Source: Symbiobacterium terraclitae (GTDB taxonomy: Bacteria > Bacillota > Sulfobacillia > Symbiobacteriales > Symbiobacteriaceae). From it: a DNA stretch of 64,000 bases. Numbering within the stretch: position 1 is the stretch's first letter; every line of letters begins with the position of its first letter. This document shows positions 15,968 through 24,882 of the stretch, one piece after another. The notes beneath the pieces were generated by a model that did no database searches, was not told the DNA's origin, and saw only the letters and a list, made by a program, of their open reading frames with translations. Made by a program: the position numbers and the translations under genes. Location of the stretch: the NCBI RefSeq assembly GCF_017874315.1, contig NZ_JAGGLG010000016.1, positions 25,131-89,130 on the forward strand, read 5' to 3'.

Positions 15968-18900
15968 TCAGCGCAGCTCCGCCGGTGCCCCCCACGCCTC
16001 GAACCCGGCCCGGTGGCTGAGCAGCAGCACCTGCCGCTCCCGGGCCAGCCCGTCCAGCGCCGCCCGGATGTGCTCCAGCCGCTCGTCGTCGCAGTTGAGG
16101 AACGGGTCGTCGAAGACGAAGGGCAGCCGGACCTCCTCGGCGATCAGATCGCCGACGGCCAGGCGCAGGGCCAGGTAGAGCTGGTCCTGGGCGCCCTTGC
16201 TCAGCTGCGCCGGCGCCAGCACGGAGCCGTCCGGCTCCACCACGCTGACGGCGAAATCCTCGCTCAGCCGCACCCGGCGCCCGCTGCGGCCGGTCAGGCC
16301 CGCCCAGTATTCGGTGGCTGCGGCCTCCAGCCGCTCGCGGTAGGTCTCCTGATAGACCCGCTGGGCCTCCTCCAGCTCCCGGTAGGCGATGGCCAGCGCC
16401 CGGATCTCCCGAACCAGGGCCTGCTCCCGCCGGCGCAGCTCGGCCAGCTGCATCTCGGCCTCGGCCAGGTTGATGCTCTCCCGGCCCAGGTCCTGGAGCC
16501 GGTCCCGCAGCGCCCGCCGCTCCTCCTCCAGCTGCTCCAGCCGGGCCTGCGTGGTCCGCAGGTCGTCCCGCAGCGCCTGGATGCGTTCCTGCACGACCAG
16601 CGGGTCGTCCGCCTCGTCCAGCGCCGGCAGGCCCGGGTGCTGCCGGATCAGGTCCTCCAGGGCGTCGGAGACACGGCCCCACTCCAACTCCGCCGCGCCC
16701 ACCTTCCTCTCCAGCGCCTCCACGGACGGCACCTCGGCGGTGGTCAGGAGGGTCTCGCGCTCCCGTTCCTGGTCCCGGACCTGCTGCTTCGCCTCGGCCA
16801 TGGCCTGCCACCTGGCCAGGGCCGCCTCCGGGTCGCCCCCGACCGGCTCGAGTGCGGGGGCCAGCGCCGACCGCAGCGCTGCAACCCGCCCCTCGGCGGC
16901 CTGTAGCCGCTCCTCAGCCTCGCGGACCTGCGACTCGAGCGTCTGCGCCGCCGCGCGGTGCGAGTCGGCCTCCTCCTTGAGCGAAGCCGCCGCGGCAACG
17001 CGCTGCTGCAGCGCGGCGGGATCCGCATGCTCGTCGAAGGGGGCGACCCGCTCCCGCAGCAGGGCGACCGCCCGGCGCAGCCGCTCCTCAGGCGTGGTGC
17101 CGTCAGGGCCGGGCTGGGTCAGCCTGCGGCGGCTCGCCGCCACCTCGTCCAGGCGGCTCTGCGTGGCCGCGCGAGCCTCGGCCGCCGCAGCCACCTGGCT
17201 CCACCAGTCTTCGGTGAGGCACGCGATCCAGCCGATGAGGTCAGCGAGTCGTGCCGGCGCAGCCACACGGTCTGCACCGGCGAGACCCGGCGGGCCGGAG
17301 ACTCCGCCCGTCACGCCGCCGGCAGGCGCATCGTCCGGGCCTGCGCCCGTCACACGGCCGGCAGCCGGACCTCGCCACGCTGCGGCCAGTTCCGCGAGGT
17401 CCGCCAGCTCCGCCCACCGCGGCGGCAGCTCCGTCACCGGCAGGCCCGGCGCGTGCGGCGGCGAGACGCCCCACGTCTCGCGGCAGAGCTTGTCCAGTTC
17501 GTCCCGGATGCGGTTCCGCTCGTCCGTGAGCCGCTGCCACTCCGCCAGGGCGGCCGCGGGGTCGCCGAACCGCTCGGTGAACGGCCGGAGCCGTTCCGCC
17601 AGCGCCTGCAGCTCCGCCTCCGCCTTCCGGCACGCCTCGCGCAGCCCGTCGGCGTCGAACGTGTCGGACACGGCGCGCCGCCGCTCGGCCAGCTCGGAAG
17701 ATCGGCGCCGCCACTCCTGCCACTGCTGTGCGATCAGGGTCAGACGCAGCGGGGGCTCCGCGGCCAGCGGGCCGAGGTCCAGCGCGGCCAGCTGCGCTGC
17801 CAGTTCCCGTGCCTGCCGCTCCAGCTGCCGCAGCCGCTCCGCCCCCGGGCCGCCCGCACCCCGCCCGGCCAGGACCCAGCCCAGAAGGGCGCCCAGCACC
17901 GCCAGCGCCACGGCGGCGGTCAGAGGCAGGCTGCCCGGGAGCACCGGGCCTGCCACCCCGCCGGCGACAGACCCCGACAGCGCTCCCCCGTCGGCCCCGG
18001 ACAGCGAACCCATGCCGGCACCACTCAGCCAGCCCACGAGGGCACCCAGCGACCAGCCGAGGACCGTGCCCAGCACGGCACCGGCCGCGGCACCGATGCG
18101 CCGGCTTCGCGCCCGCACCAAGGCGACCGCCTGCCGCACCCCGGAAAGCTCGGCCTCCACCTGCTGCTGCCGGGCCAGCAGGGACACCTTCTCCTCCGCC
18201 CGCCGGAGCGTCGCCTCGTCCAGGTCCGTTACGGCGGCGTACTCCTGGCGCAGGCGGGCCTCCTCTTCGTCCAGGCGCCGGAGCTCCCGGTCGAGCCCAT
18301 CCGCACGGGTCGCTGCTACCTCGGCCCGCCGGCGTGCATCGGCCTCCAGGACGTGGCAGTTGCGCACCAGCTCCAGCACGTCTGCAGGCTGGCCGGCGAA
18401 GATGGCGTACCGCTCTGACTCGTCGCCGAGCCGCTCCACCTCACGGGCGAGCTCCTGACAGCGCGCCCACTGGCGCAGCGCCTCGCCGGCCAGCGCCTGC
18501 ACGCGCCTCAGGGCCGCTCCCGCGGGATGCCCCAGCCTGCCCCAGTCGGGCCCCTCGGCCAGGAGGGACGCCAGGCGGGCCTCTTCCCGGGCCAGCCGGT
18601 CGAGCTCCCCTTCCAGGCGCTCGAGCTCCGCCAGCCTCTCCCGCAGCTCCGCCGCGTCGCGGGGGAGTTCGGCGCGCCCCGCCACATCGCCGAACTCCGC
18701 TCGCAGCCGCTCCCCGGCCGCCTCGGCCTGCTGGGTGGTCTCGGTCAGCCGCTGCTTCAGGTCCTTCAGCTCCTCACGGCGCTGCGCCGCCGCGGCCTCC
18801 AGCTGGATCAGCTCCTGCAGCCGGTCCCCCGTCTCAGGCGGAAGGCCGGCCAGCTCCGGCCACTCCTGCTCCAGCTGCGCCCGGAGCTCGCGCAGCCGCT

Positions 18901-19795
18901 GCTCCGCCTGCCGGGCCCGGTCCAGCGCCCTGCGCAGGGCCTGCCACTGGCGCAGCGTCGCCGCCCGCCGCTCGGCCAGCCGCTGCCACTCCTGCAGCGC
19001 GTCCAGCACCTGGCGAAGCTGGGCGGCCTTCCGGCGCGCCTCGTCCAGCGCTGCCTCCGCCTCCTGCAGCTGCCCCGCCGCCTCGTGGTAGCCGTCCACG
19101 GCCTCCCGGGCCTGCTCGATCGCGGCGGTCAGCGCGCGGATCTGCGCCTGCAGCTCCTCCAGCTCCCGGTCGTTGCGCAGGTCCCGCGGGAAGCCGTACC
19201 GCGACACGGCGCGAGTGCGGTTCCTGAGCTGCGCGCTCAGCCACTCCAGCGCCTGCTGCGGCCGCCCACCGCCGGCGCCGGCCAGCAGCTCATGCACCTT
19301 CTGGTCCACCTGCCCCATCTCGGGCAGCGGCTGCGTCACGCAGAAGGTGGCCGCCAGCAGCTCCCGCGACGGGAGCCCGACCAGCCGGGCGATCAGCGCC
19401 TCGTACTCCTGGTTGCCCCGCCGCGCCCCGGGGTTGTGCACGCCCTGGTGGATCCGCTCCCGCCCCGCCGGCCCGTGCCGGGTCACGATGACCTCGTGGC
19501 TGTCGAAGTCGCGCCGCACGCGGTAGCGCAGGCCGTCGGCGGCGGTGAACTCCACCTCGCCCTCAAAGGCCGGCGCACGGCCCAGGTGGCGGTAGCGCTT
19601 CTGCCCGAAGTCCGCGGCCGAGCCGCCGGTGGGCAGGCCGTAGAGGGTGGCCATCAGCCCGGCCACCAGCGTCGACTTGCCGGTCTCGTTGGGCGCCACC
19701 AGCACGCCGAGGTCGGCGGGGAAGGTGCAGGTCGTCTTCTCGCCGTAGGGTCCGAAGCCCGTCAGCGACACCGAATGCCAGACCACCCCTGCCAT
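15968..19795 (-). CDS. yhaN: YhaN/SbcC-type ATPase with long coiled coils
   Basis: 1275-aa SMC/Rad50-like ATPase. N-terminal Walker A APNETGKST near residues 34-42, two long Glu/Arg/Leu-rich coiled-coil arms, C-terminal signature LSKGAQDQLYLALRLA and Walker B LPFVFDDPFLNCDD followed by LLLSHR. Rad50/SbcC normally carry a Cys-x-x-Cys zinc hook at the coiled-coil apex; I see none. Instead residues about 560-645 are Gly/Ala/Leu-rich with two candidate membrane helices separated by a Ser-Gly-Ala linker. A second Gly/Ala/Pro-rich stretch lies near residue 820. ATG 19795 overlaps the yhaO stop (TGATG) after ggaggt. It is likely to form a DNA end-processing or repair complex with the nuclease YhaO. 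Confidence 0.9.
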   Translation of the reverse strand: MAGVVWHSVSLTGFGPYGEKTTCTFPADLGVLVAPNETGKSTLVAGLMATLYGLPTGGSAADFGQKRYRHLGRAPAFEGEVEFTAADGLRYRVRRDFDSHEVIVTRHGPAGRERIHQGVHNPGARRGNQEYEALIARLVGLPSRELLAATFCVTQPLPEMGQVDQKVHELLAGAGGGRPQQALEWLSAQLRNRTRAVSRYGFPRDLRNDRELEELQAQIRALTAAIEQAREAVDGYHEAAGQLQEAEAALDEARRKAAQLRQVLDALQEWQRLAERRAATLRQWQALRRALDRARQAEQRLRELRAQLEQEWPELAGLPPETGDRLQELIQLEAAAAQRREELKDLKQRLTETTQQAEAAGERLRAEFGDVAGRAELPRDAAELRERLAELERLEGELDRLAREEARLASLLAEGPDWGRLGHPAGAALRRVQALAGEALRQWARCQELAREVERLGDESERYAIFAGQPADVLELVRNCHVLEADARRRAEVAATRADGLDRELRRLDEEEARLRQEYAAVTDLDEATLRRAEEKVSLLARQQQVEAELSGVRQAVALVRARSRRIGAAAGAVLGTVLGWSLGALVGWLSGAGMGSLSGADGGALSGSVAGGVAGPVLPGSLPLTAAVALAVLGALLGWVLAGRGAGGPGAERLRQLERQARELAAQLAALDLGPLAAEPPLRLTLIAQQWQEWRRRSSELAERRRAVSDTFDADGLREACRKAEAELQALAERLRPFTERFGDPAAALAEWQRLTDERNRIRDELDKLCRETWGVSPPHAPGLPVTELPPRWAELADLAELAAAWRGPAAGRVTGAGPDDAPAGGVTGGVSGPPGLAGADRVAAPARLADLIGWIACLTEDWWSQVAAAAEARAATQSRLDEVAASRRRLTQPGPDGTTPEERLRRAVALLRERVAPFDEHADPAALQQRVAAAASLKEEADSHRAAAQTLESQVREAEERLQAAEGRVAALRSALAPALEPVGGDPEAALARWQAMAEAKQQVRDQERERETLLTTAEVPSVEALERKVGAAELEWGRVSDALEDLIRQHPGLPALDEADDPLVVQERIQALRDDLRTTQARLEQLEEERRALRDRLQDLGRESINLAEAEMQLAELRRREQALVREIRALAIAYRELEEAQRVYQETYRERLEAAATEYWAGLTGRSGRRVRLSEDFAVSVVEPDGSVLAPAQLSKGAQDQLYLALRLAVGDLIAEEVRLPFVFDDPFLNCDDERLEHIRAALDGLARERQVLLLSHRAGFEAWGAPAELR

Positions 19796-20922
19796 CACCG
19801 CTCACCTCCCAGCATGGCCTGCACGCCGCGGCGCAGCGCCTGCTCCAGGACGGCCCGCTCGCCCGGGTCCTGCTCCTCCGCCAGGCGCCGGCGCATGCGC
19901 CGGATGAACTCGCCCAGGATGGTCCGCTCCCCGGCCCAGCGGTCCAGCCGCTGGGGGGAGAGCGAGTCGGTCTCGTCGACGACCTCCAGGTAGAAGAACC
20001 GGTGCGCGCAGTGGGCCTGGATGGCCTCGGCGTTCAGCAGCTCCGGCGCGCTGCCGGTCAGGCGCACGCGCGCGATGACCGCCGGGTCCGCCAGTTCCGC
20101 GACAGCCGCGGTCACCTGCGCCGCATCCGCCATGCCGGAGACGTCGAGATCGCGCACCACCACCGGCTGCGCCCCGGCCGGGACGCGCTCGAGCCGCACG
20201 CCGCCCGCCTCGACGCAGGCGATGGTGAACTGGCCGGTGCCGGGGTCGTCGAACCCCTTCCCCTCCACCGCGCCGGGGTAGACGGCCAGCCCCCGCCCCA
20301 TCCGGACCTCGCCGGGCTTATGGATGTGCCCCAGGGCGACGTAGTCGTAGCCGGCCTGCGCCAGGGCTGCGGGGTCCAGCGGCAGCGACCGGTCGCCGCC
20401 CCAGTCGCCCAGGGTGCCGTGGAAGACGGCCAGGTGCGCCCCGGGCTCGTCCACCTTCGGAAACCGGTTGACCGGCGGCTGGGTCTGGGTGACGCCCCCG
20501 GTGTAGGCCAGGCTGTAGAGGTGCAGCGCCGTCCCCTGCACGGTCAGGGTCGCCACGTGTGCGGGGTTGGGGTTGGTGACCAGCAGGCCCGGCCAGTCCT
20601 CCCGGTGGTTCTGGTAGACCGAGTTGGGGTACGTGATCTCGTCGTGGTTGCCCGGCACGGTCACCACCGGGAAGCCGGCCTGCTCCAGCCGGCGCAGCTG
20701 TGCCATGACCGAGGCCACCAGCGGCTCCTCCGGCCGGTGGGTCTCGAACAGGTCGCCGGCGATGACCACGAGGTCGATCCCGTGCTGCCGGTCGAGCGCC
20801 AGGTCCACGGCCCGCTCCAGCAGGTCGTCCCGCCTGCGGCGGCGCTCCTCCGCCCTGTCGCGGGGCATGAACGCCGGCCGCCAGCCCAGGTGCAGGTCGG
20901 CGAGGTGTAGGATGCGGATCAC
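19795..20922 (-). CDS. yhaO: YhaO/SbcD-type DNA exonuclease (metallophosphoesterase)
   Basis: 375-aa calcineurin-type phosphoesterase of the Mre11/SbcD group. Metal motifs: LHLADLHLG near residues 5-13, VVIAGDLFETHRPEE, VPGNHDEI, FHGTLGDW and YVALGHIHKPGEV. A C-terminal cap of about 100 residues follows. The start GTG 20922 follows aaaggggg and matches the family beginning IRILHLADLHLG. Its stop overlaps the yhaN start, a translational coupling typical of nuclease/ATPase pairs. A palindrome GTGACA-N6-TGTCAC lies 64 bases upstream. Confidence 0.92.
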   Translation of the reverse strand: MIRILHLADLHLGWRPAFMPRDRAEERRRRRDDLLERAVDLALDRQHGIDLVVIAGDLFETHRPEEPLVASVMAQLRRLEQAGFPVVTVPGNHDEITYPNSVYQNHREDWPGLLVTNPNPAHVATLTVQGTALHLYSLAYTGGVTQTQPPVNRFPKVDEPGAHLAVFHGTLGDWGGDRSLPLDPAALAQAGYDYVALGHIHKPGEVRMGRGLAVYPGAVEGKGFDDPGTGQFTIACVEAGGVRLERVPAGAQPVVVRDLDVSGMADAAQVTAAVAELADPAVIARVRLTGSAPELLNAEAIQAHCAHRFFYLEVVDETDSLSPQRLDRWAGERTILGEFIRRMRRRLAEEQDPGERAVLEQALRRGVQAMLGGER

Positions 20923-20985
20923 GTGGGGTACCCCCTTTCGCGCTGGATTGGGTTCTTGTCCGAGCTTCATTACTCGCGCCGGGGT

Positions 20986-21003
20986 GTGACAACTGCCTGT
21001 CAC
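20986..21003. promoter_or_regulatory. GTGACA-N6-TGTCAC palindrome before yhaO-yhaN
   Basis: Perfect 6-bp arms gtgaca (20986-20991) and tgtcac (20998-21003) with spacer actgcc, 64 bases before the yhaO start. An 18-base site with identical arms lies 41 bases before the VWA-protein gene at 34242-34259. Confidence 0.55.
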
Positions 21004-21349
21004 TGTGGCGAAGATCGCGCACCACCGCGGACGCGGAGACCCGCTGGCGCCCCGAGGTCCCCTCCATCCGGCGGATGGCGGACGCGCGAAAAGGGGGGTG
21101 CGTGCCAGGCAGGAGTGAGCGCCGCGTCGTCGGGCGTGCGCGGCCCCAGTGCGGTAACCCGGTGGACGCGTGGCAGGTCTGGAGAACAGATGTCCGCCCC
21201 CCATAGGTTCGACGCGCTGGGTGCGATGTCCTATCACCCGGCGGGGCGTGGGGTCGGGCGAGGGGCAGGATGCACCGAAGGCATGGGGTCGGGGCGGTGG
21301 GCCACGGAGCGGCCCAGGACTCGGCACTGAGCCCGCGGTGCGCGCGACA

Positions 21350-21378
21350 GGGCCCGGAGATCCGCGACCTCCGGGCCC
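21350..21378 (-). terminator. Terminator of the PTS-transketolase operon
   Basis: Arms gggcccggag (21350-21359) and ctccgggccc (21369-21378), 9-base loop, about 30 bases after the stop of the PTS permease gene. Confidence 0.65.
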
Positions 21379-21410
21379 GGCCCGCGCTACTCGATTAAGA
21401 CCCGCAGCGG

Positions 21411-22781
21411 CTACGCCGCCTTCTTGCCCTCCTTCGAACCCCGGTGCGTCACCGTGCCGATGATCAGCACCGCGGCCAGGATCAGCAGCAGCACGCCGGC
21501 GATGGCGAAGGCGGAGCCCTTGAAGGCGTTGCCCACGCCGCCGACGATGATGCCGATCACCTGGAAGTCCGAGTCGCCGAAGGTCGTGTTGGCAAAGCCC
21601 AGCGCACCGAGGGTCGGCAGCAGGAACGCCGCACCGAAGCTGATCAGGATGCCGTTGACGAAGGCGCCGGCGATCGCGCCCCGCTTGCCGCCCGTGGCGT
21701 TGCCGAAGACGCCGGCCGTGCCGCCCACGAAGAAGTGCGGGATCAGCCCCGGCACGATGACCGGCAGCCCGACCAGGCCCATGATGATCATCGAGACCAC
21801 GCCGCCCAGGAAGCTGACGATGAAGCCCACCAGCACCGATGTGGGGGCGTAGGGGAAGGTGATCGGGCAGTCCAGGGCCGGCTTGGAGTCCGGGACGATC
21901 AGGTCCGAGAAGCCCTTGAACGCCGGCACGATCTCGTTGATGATCATCCGGACGCCGTAGAGCACCACCGCCACGCCACCGGCAAACGTGATGGCCTGCA
22001 GCAGGGAGAAGACCAGCATGTTCTGCCCGCCGGACAGCTCGGTGGTGGCGGCGTGGCCGGCCGCCAGAGAAGCGATCAGGAAGATGATGAACATCACCAG
22101 CGAGGTGGAGATCACCGACTCACGGAAGAACTGCAGCCCCTTGGGGAACTGGTACTTCTCCAGCGAGTCCTCCCGGTCGCCCACCAGCTTGCCGATGGTG
22201 CCCGAGAGCCAGTAGCCGAAGGTGCCGAAGTGCCCCAGGGCCACGCCGGCACCGCCTGTGAGCAGGTCCATGTACGGGCTGGCGAGGGCCGGCATCAGGA
22301 CCATCAGGCCGCCGAGGATCAGGGAGCCCACCAGCACCAGCAGCCAGCCGTCCAGCCCGGCGGTGCCCAGCACCGCGGAGAGCATCGCCGCCATGTAGAA
22401 GGTGTGGTGGCCGGTCAGGAAGATGTACTTGAACGGTGTGATGCGGGCGAAGAGCAGGTTGGCCAGCAGGCCGAAGACCATGATGAGCGCGGTCTGGGTG
22501 CCCAGCGTCTGCTGGGCGATGGCGACGACCGCCTCGTTGTTGGGCACCACGCCCCGGATCCCGAAGCCGGTCTCCAGGAGCGGCCCCATGTAGTCCAGCG
22601 CCCCCACCAGCATGTTGGCGCCACCGCTCAGGATGACGAAACCGAGGATCGACTTGAGCGTACCGCTGATCACGTCGCTGGCAGGCTTCTTCTGGAACAG
22701 CAGGCCCAGAAGCGCCACCAGACCCACCAGTACAGCAGGAACCGAGAGGACGTCGGCGACAAAACCCATCAAGAAGTCCAT
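21411..22781 (-). CDS. PTS IIC component, ascorbate (UlaA/SgaT) family
   Basis: 456-aa membrane permease of the phosphotransferase system. About 10-11 helices; family features include the start MDFLMGFVADVLSVPAVLVG, GGANMLVGALDYMGPLLE, GVVPNNEAVVA, FIFLTGHH-like IFLTGHHTFYMAAMLS and the C-terminal FGNATGGKRGAIAGAFVNG. It takes up and, with IIB and IIA, phosphorylates a sugar or sugar acid. The substrate is probably a compound whose phosphate feeds the split transketolase in the same operon, so L-ascorbate itself is not assured: no ula lactonase, decarboxylase or epimerase genes are present. It is the last gene of the operon. Confidence 0.9.
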   Translation of the reverse strand: MDFLMGFVADVLSVPAVLVGLVALLGLLFQKKPASDVISGTLKSILGFVILSGGANMLVGALDYMGPLLETGFGIRGVVPNNEAVVAIAQQTLGTQTALIMVFGLLANLLFARITPFKYIFLTGHHTFYMAAMLSAVLGTAGLDGWLLVLVGSLILGGLMVLMPALASPYMDLLTGGAGVALGHFGTFGYWLSGTIGKLVGDREDSLEKYQFPKGLQFFRESVISTSLVMFIIFLIASLAAGHAATTELSGGQNMLVFSLLQAITFAGGVAVVLYGVRMIINEIVPAFKGFSDLIVPDSKPALDCPITFPYAPTSVLVGFIVSFLGGVVSMIIMGLVGLPVIVPGLIPHFFVGGTAGVFGNATGGKRGAIAGAFVNGILISFGAAFLLPTLGALGFANTTFGDSDFQVIGIIVGGVGNAFKGSAFAIAGVLLLILAAVLIIGTVTHRGSKEGKKAA

Positions 22782-22823
22782 GATCCAATCCTCCCATCCT
22801 TCCGCTGAGTTGGCTCCGGGCGG

Positions 22824-23099
22824 TTACTCCATGCCGAGCGCGGTCCTGACCTTCTCCTTCACCTCCTCCTTGTCCATGTAGTTGCGGATGGCCACGACCT
22901 TCGCCGGACCATTGCTCAGCATGGGTGCGAACTGCGGCGAGGTGACGATGACGTCGGCCCCCGCAGCGCCGGCGGTCGCGATATCCGCAACCTCCACGGA
23001 GACGCCCGCGATTCCGAGTTCCTTCAGCGCACCCTCCACCTGCATGCGGAGCATCAGGCTGCTGCCCAGCCCCATGCCGCACACCGCAAGGATCTTCAC
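22824..23099 (-). CDS. PTS IIB component, ascorbate type
   Basis: 91-aa soluble IIB phosphocarrier. Start KILAVCGMGLGSSLMLRMQV with the phosphorylated Cys at residue 7 in CGMGLGSS, followed by a Rossmann-like fold (VEVADIATAGAAGADVIVTS). GTG at 23099 follows aagggggg. It takes phosphate from the IIA domain, here found at the C-terminus of the regulator at 24883-26871, and passes it to the sugar at IIC. It lies between the transketolase genes and the IIC gene. Confidence 0.9.
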   Translation of the reverse strand: MKILAVCGMGLGSSLMLRMQVEGALKELGIAGVSVEVADIATAGAAGADVIVTSPQFAPMLSNGPAKVVAIRNYMDKEEVKEKVRTALGME

Positions 23100-23119
23100 C
23101 GGGATCCCCCCCTTCGCCG

Positions 23120-24058
23120 TCACGGCAGTCTGATACCCAGGGCAGCCAGCGCCTGCCGCTCGATCGCGGCCGCGTCGACCCCCATGTGCGCCAGCAGCGC
23201 CTCGTCCGGCCCGGACTCGCCGTAGCGGTCCGGCACCCCGACCCGGTGGACCGGGGTGGGCCTGCGCTCGCCGAGGCACTCGGCCACGGCGGCGCCGAGG
23301 CCGCCGATCACGCTGTGCTCCTCGGCCGTCACCACGACACCACAGGCCTCCGCCGCCTCCACCACCGCCTCCGCGTCCAGCGGCTTCACCGTCGGCACGT
23401 GGAGCACCGCGGCCTCCACGCCCCGCTGCGCCAGGCGCCGGGCGGCCTCCATCGCCCGGGCGGTCATCGTGCCGGTGCTGATGATGGCCACGTCGCGCCC
23501 CGGCCGCAGCGGCACCGCCCGCCCGGGCTGGAACCGGTAGCCCTCGGGCACGACGGCGGGCACGGCGTTGCGGTAGAGCCGCAGGTAGACGGGGCCGGGG
23601 ATCTCGGGCAGGAGGCGGGTCGCCTGGGCGGCCTCCGCCGCGTCACCCGGCACGATCACGGTCATACCCGGCAGCGCCCGCATGATGGCGATGTCCTCCA
23701 CCGAGGCGTGGGTGCTGCCGCCCTTGGAGACCGCGAGCCCGCTGTAGGAGCCCACGATCTTGACGGGCAGTCCCGGCTGGCAGACGGAGGTGCGGATCTG
23801 GTCCAGCGCCCGGCAGACGGCGAAGACAGCGAAGCTGTTGACCACCGGAACCAGGCCGCAGGCGGCCAGCCCGGCGGCAACGCCCACCATGTTCTGCTCG
23901 GCGATGCCCACTTCGATGTACCTTTCGGGGTACCGCTGGCCGAAGGCGTCGCAGCGGATGGAGTTGCCCAGGTCGGCGTCCAGCACCACCACGTCCGGGC
24001 GGATGCCGCCCAGCTCCAGCAGCGCCGCGCCGTAGGCATCGCGCATCGCCGCGCTCAT
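23120..24058 (-). CDS. Transketolase C-terminal subunit
   Basis: 312-aa second half of a split transketolase: pyrimidine-binding domain (LGNSIRCDAFGQRYPERYIE, then VGIAEQNMVGVAAGLAACG with the catalytic Glu) and C-terminal domain. YSGLAVSKGGSTHASVEDIA carries the substrate-phosphate and His region. It overlaps the end of the N-terminal subunit gene by ATGA, so the two are coupled. Operons with PTS genes and split transketolases are known; in the D-apiose pathway a split enzyme (AptAB) cleaves apulose 4-phosphate. Whether this pair does so or handles another ketose phosphate cannot be decided. Confidence 0.92.
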   Translation of the reverse strand: MSAAMRDAYGAALLELGGIRPDVVVLDADLGNSIRCDAFGQRYPERYIEVGIAEQNMVGVAAGLAACGLVPVVNSFAVFAVCRALDQIRTSVCQPGLPVKIVGSYSGLAVSKGGSTHASVEDIAIMRALPGMTVIVPGDAAEAAQATRLLPEIPGPVYLRLYRNAVPAVVPEGYRFQPGRAVPLRPGRDVAIISTGTMTARAMEAARRLAQRGVEAAVLHVPTVKPLDAEAVVEAAEACGVVVTAEEHSVIGGLGAAVAECLGERRPTPVHRVGVPDRYGESGPDEALLAHMGVDAAAIERQALAALGIRLP

Positions 24059-24882
24059 GGCGCCACCCCCAGTTCAGCCAGGGCCCGGGCGGCCTGCTCG
24101 GAGGTCAGCGGGTGGGAGTGCCACTCCGGCCGCCCCTCCATGAACGAGACGCCCCGTCCCTTTATGGTATGCGCCACCACCAGGAGGGGCCGGCCGTCGG
24201 CAGGCGCGTCCAGCGCCCCGGCCAGGGCCGCCACGTCGTGGCCGTCCACCTCCCGCACCGCCCAGCCGAACCCCTCCCAGCGGAGGGCCAGCCGCTCGGG
24301 CGGATGCACGGCGGCGGTGGCGCGGGTCTGCGAGAACCGGTTGAAGTCCAGGATCGCCGTCAGGTTGGCGAGCCGCAGCTCGCCGGCCAGCAGCGCCGCC
24401 TCCCAGACCTGCCCCTCCTGGATCTCGCCGTCTCCCAGCAGCACGTAGGTCTGGTAGTCCTTCCGGCCGATCCGTGCCGCCAGGGCCATGCCGGCGCCGG
24501 CGGAGAGCCCCTGCCCCAGGGAGCCGGTGGACATGTCAACCCCCGGGGTCCGGCTCATGTCCGGATGCGCCTGCAGCCGGGAGCCCAGGACGCCGAAGGT
24601 GGCCAGTTCACCCACCGGGAAGAAGCCCCGCTCCGCCAGGGCGGCGTAGAGCGCCATGGCGGCGTGCCCCTTGGAGAGGATGAAGCGGTCGCGCTCCGGC
24701 CAGTCGGGCTCCTCCGGGCGGATGCGCAGCTTGTGGAAGTAGAGGACACTCAGGATCTCGGCAGCCGAGAGCGACCCGCCCAGGTGGCCGCCTCCGGCCT
24801 GGAGGGCGGTGCGGATCACGTGGCAGCGGATGCGCCTCGCGGCGTCTTTGAGCAGCAGGACGTCGGGCCGCGGTGTCGCCAT
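24055..24882 (-). CDS. Transketolase N-terminal subunit
   Basis: 275-aa thiamine-diphosphate-binding half of transketolase. Motifs: AGGGHLGGSLSAAEILSVLY with the conserved His, FILSKGHAAMALYAALAERG, DMSTGSLGQGLSAGAGMALA and the ThDP/Mg motif GDGEIQEGQVWEAALLA---NLTAILDFN. Its ATG at 24882 follows directly on the stop of the regulator gene, and it overlaps the C-terminal subunit gene. It is too short for a full transketolase (about 660 aa), so the two subunits must assemble. Confidence 0.93.
   Translation of the reverse strand: MATPRPDVLLLKDAARRIRCHVIRTALQAGGGHLGGSLSAAEILSVLYFHKLRIRPEEPDWPERDRFILSKGHAAMALYAALAERGFFPVGELATFGVLGSRLQAHPDMSRTPGVDMSTGSLGQGLSAGAGMALAARIGRKDYQTYVLLGDGEIQEGQVWEAALLAGELRLANLTAILDFNRFSQTRATAAVHPPERLALRWEGFGWAVREVDGHDVAALAGALDAPADGRPLLVVAHTIKGRGVSFMEGRPEWHSHPLTSEQAARALAELGVAP

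Larger units (their letters stand above)
20923..21410. other. 488-base gap upstream of yhaO
   Basis: Contains the yhaO control region with the palindrome at 20986-21003 and a terminator hairpin at 21350-21378. The middle (21010-21340) is GC-rich with repeated ggggtcggg-like words; I see no gene in it. Confidence 0.55.
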
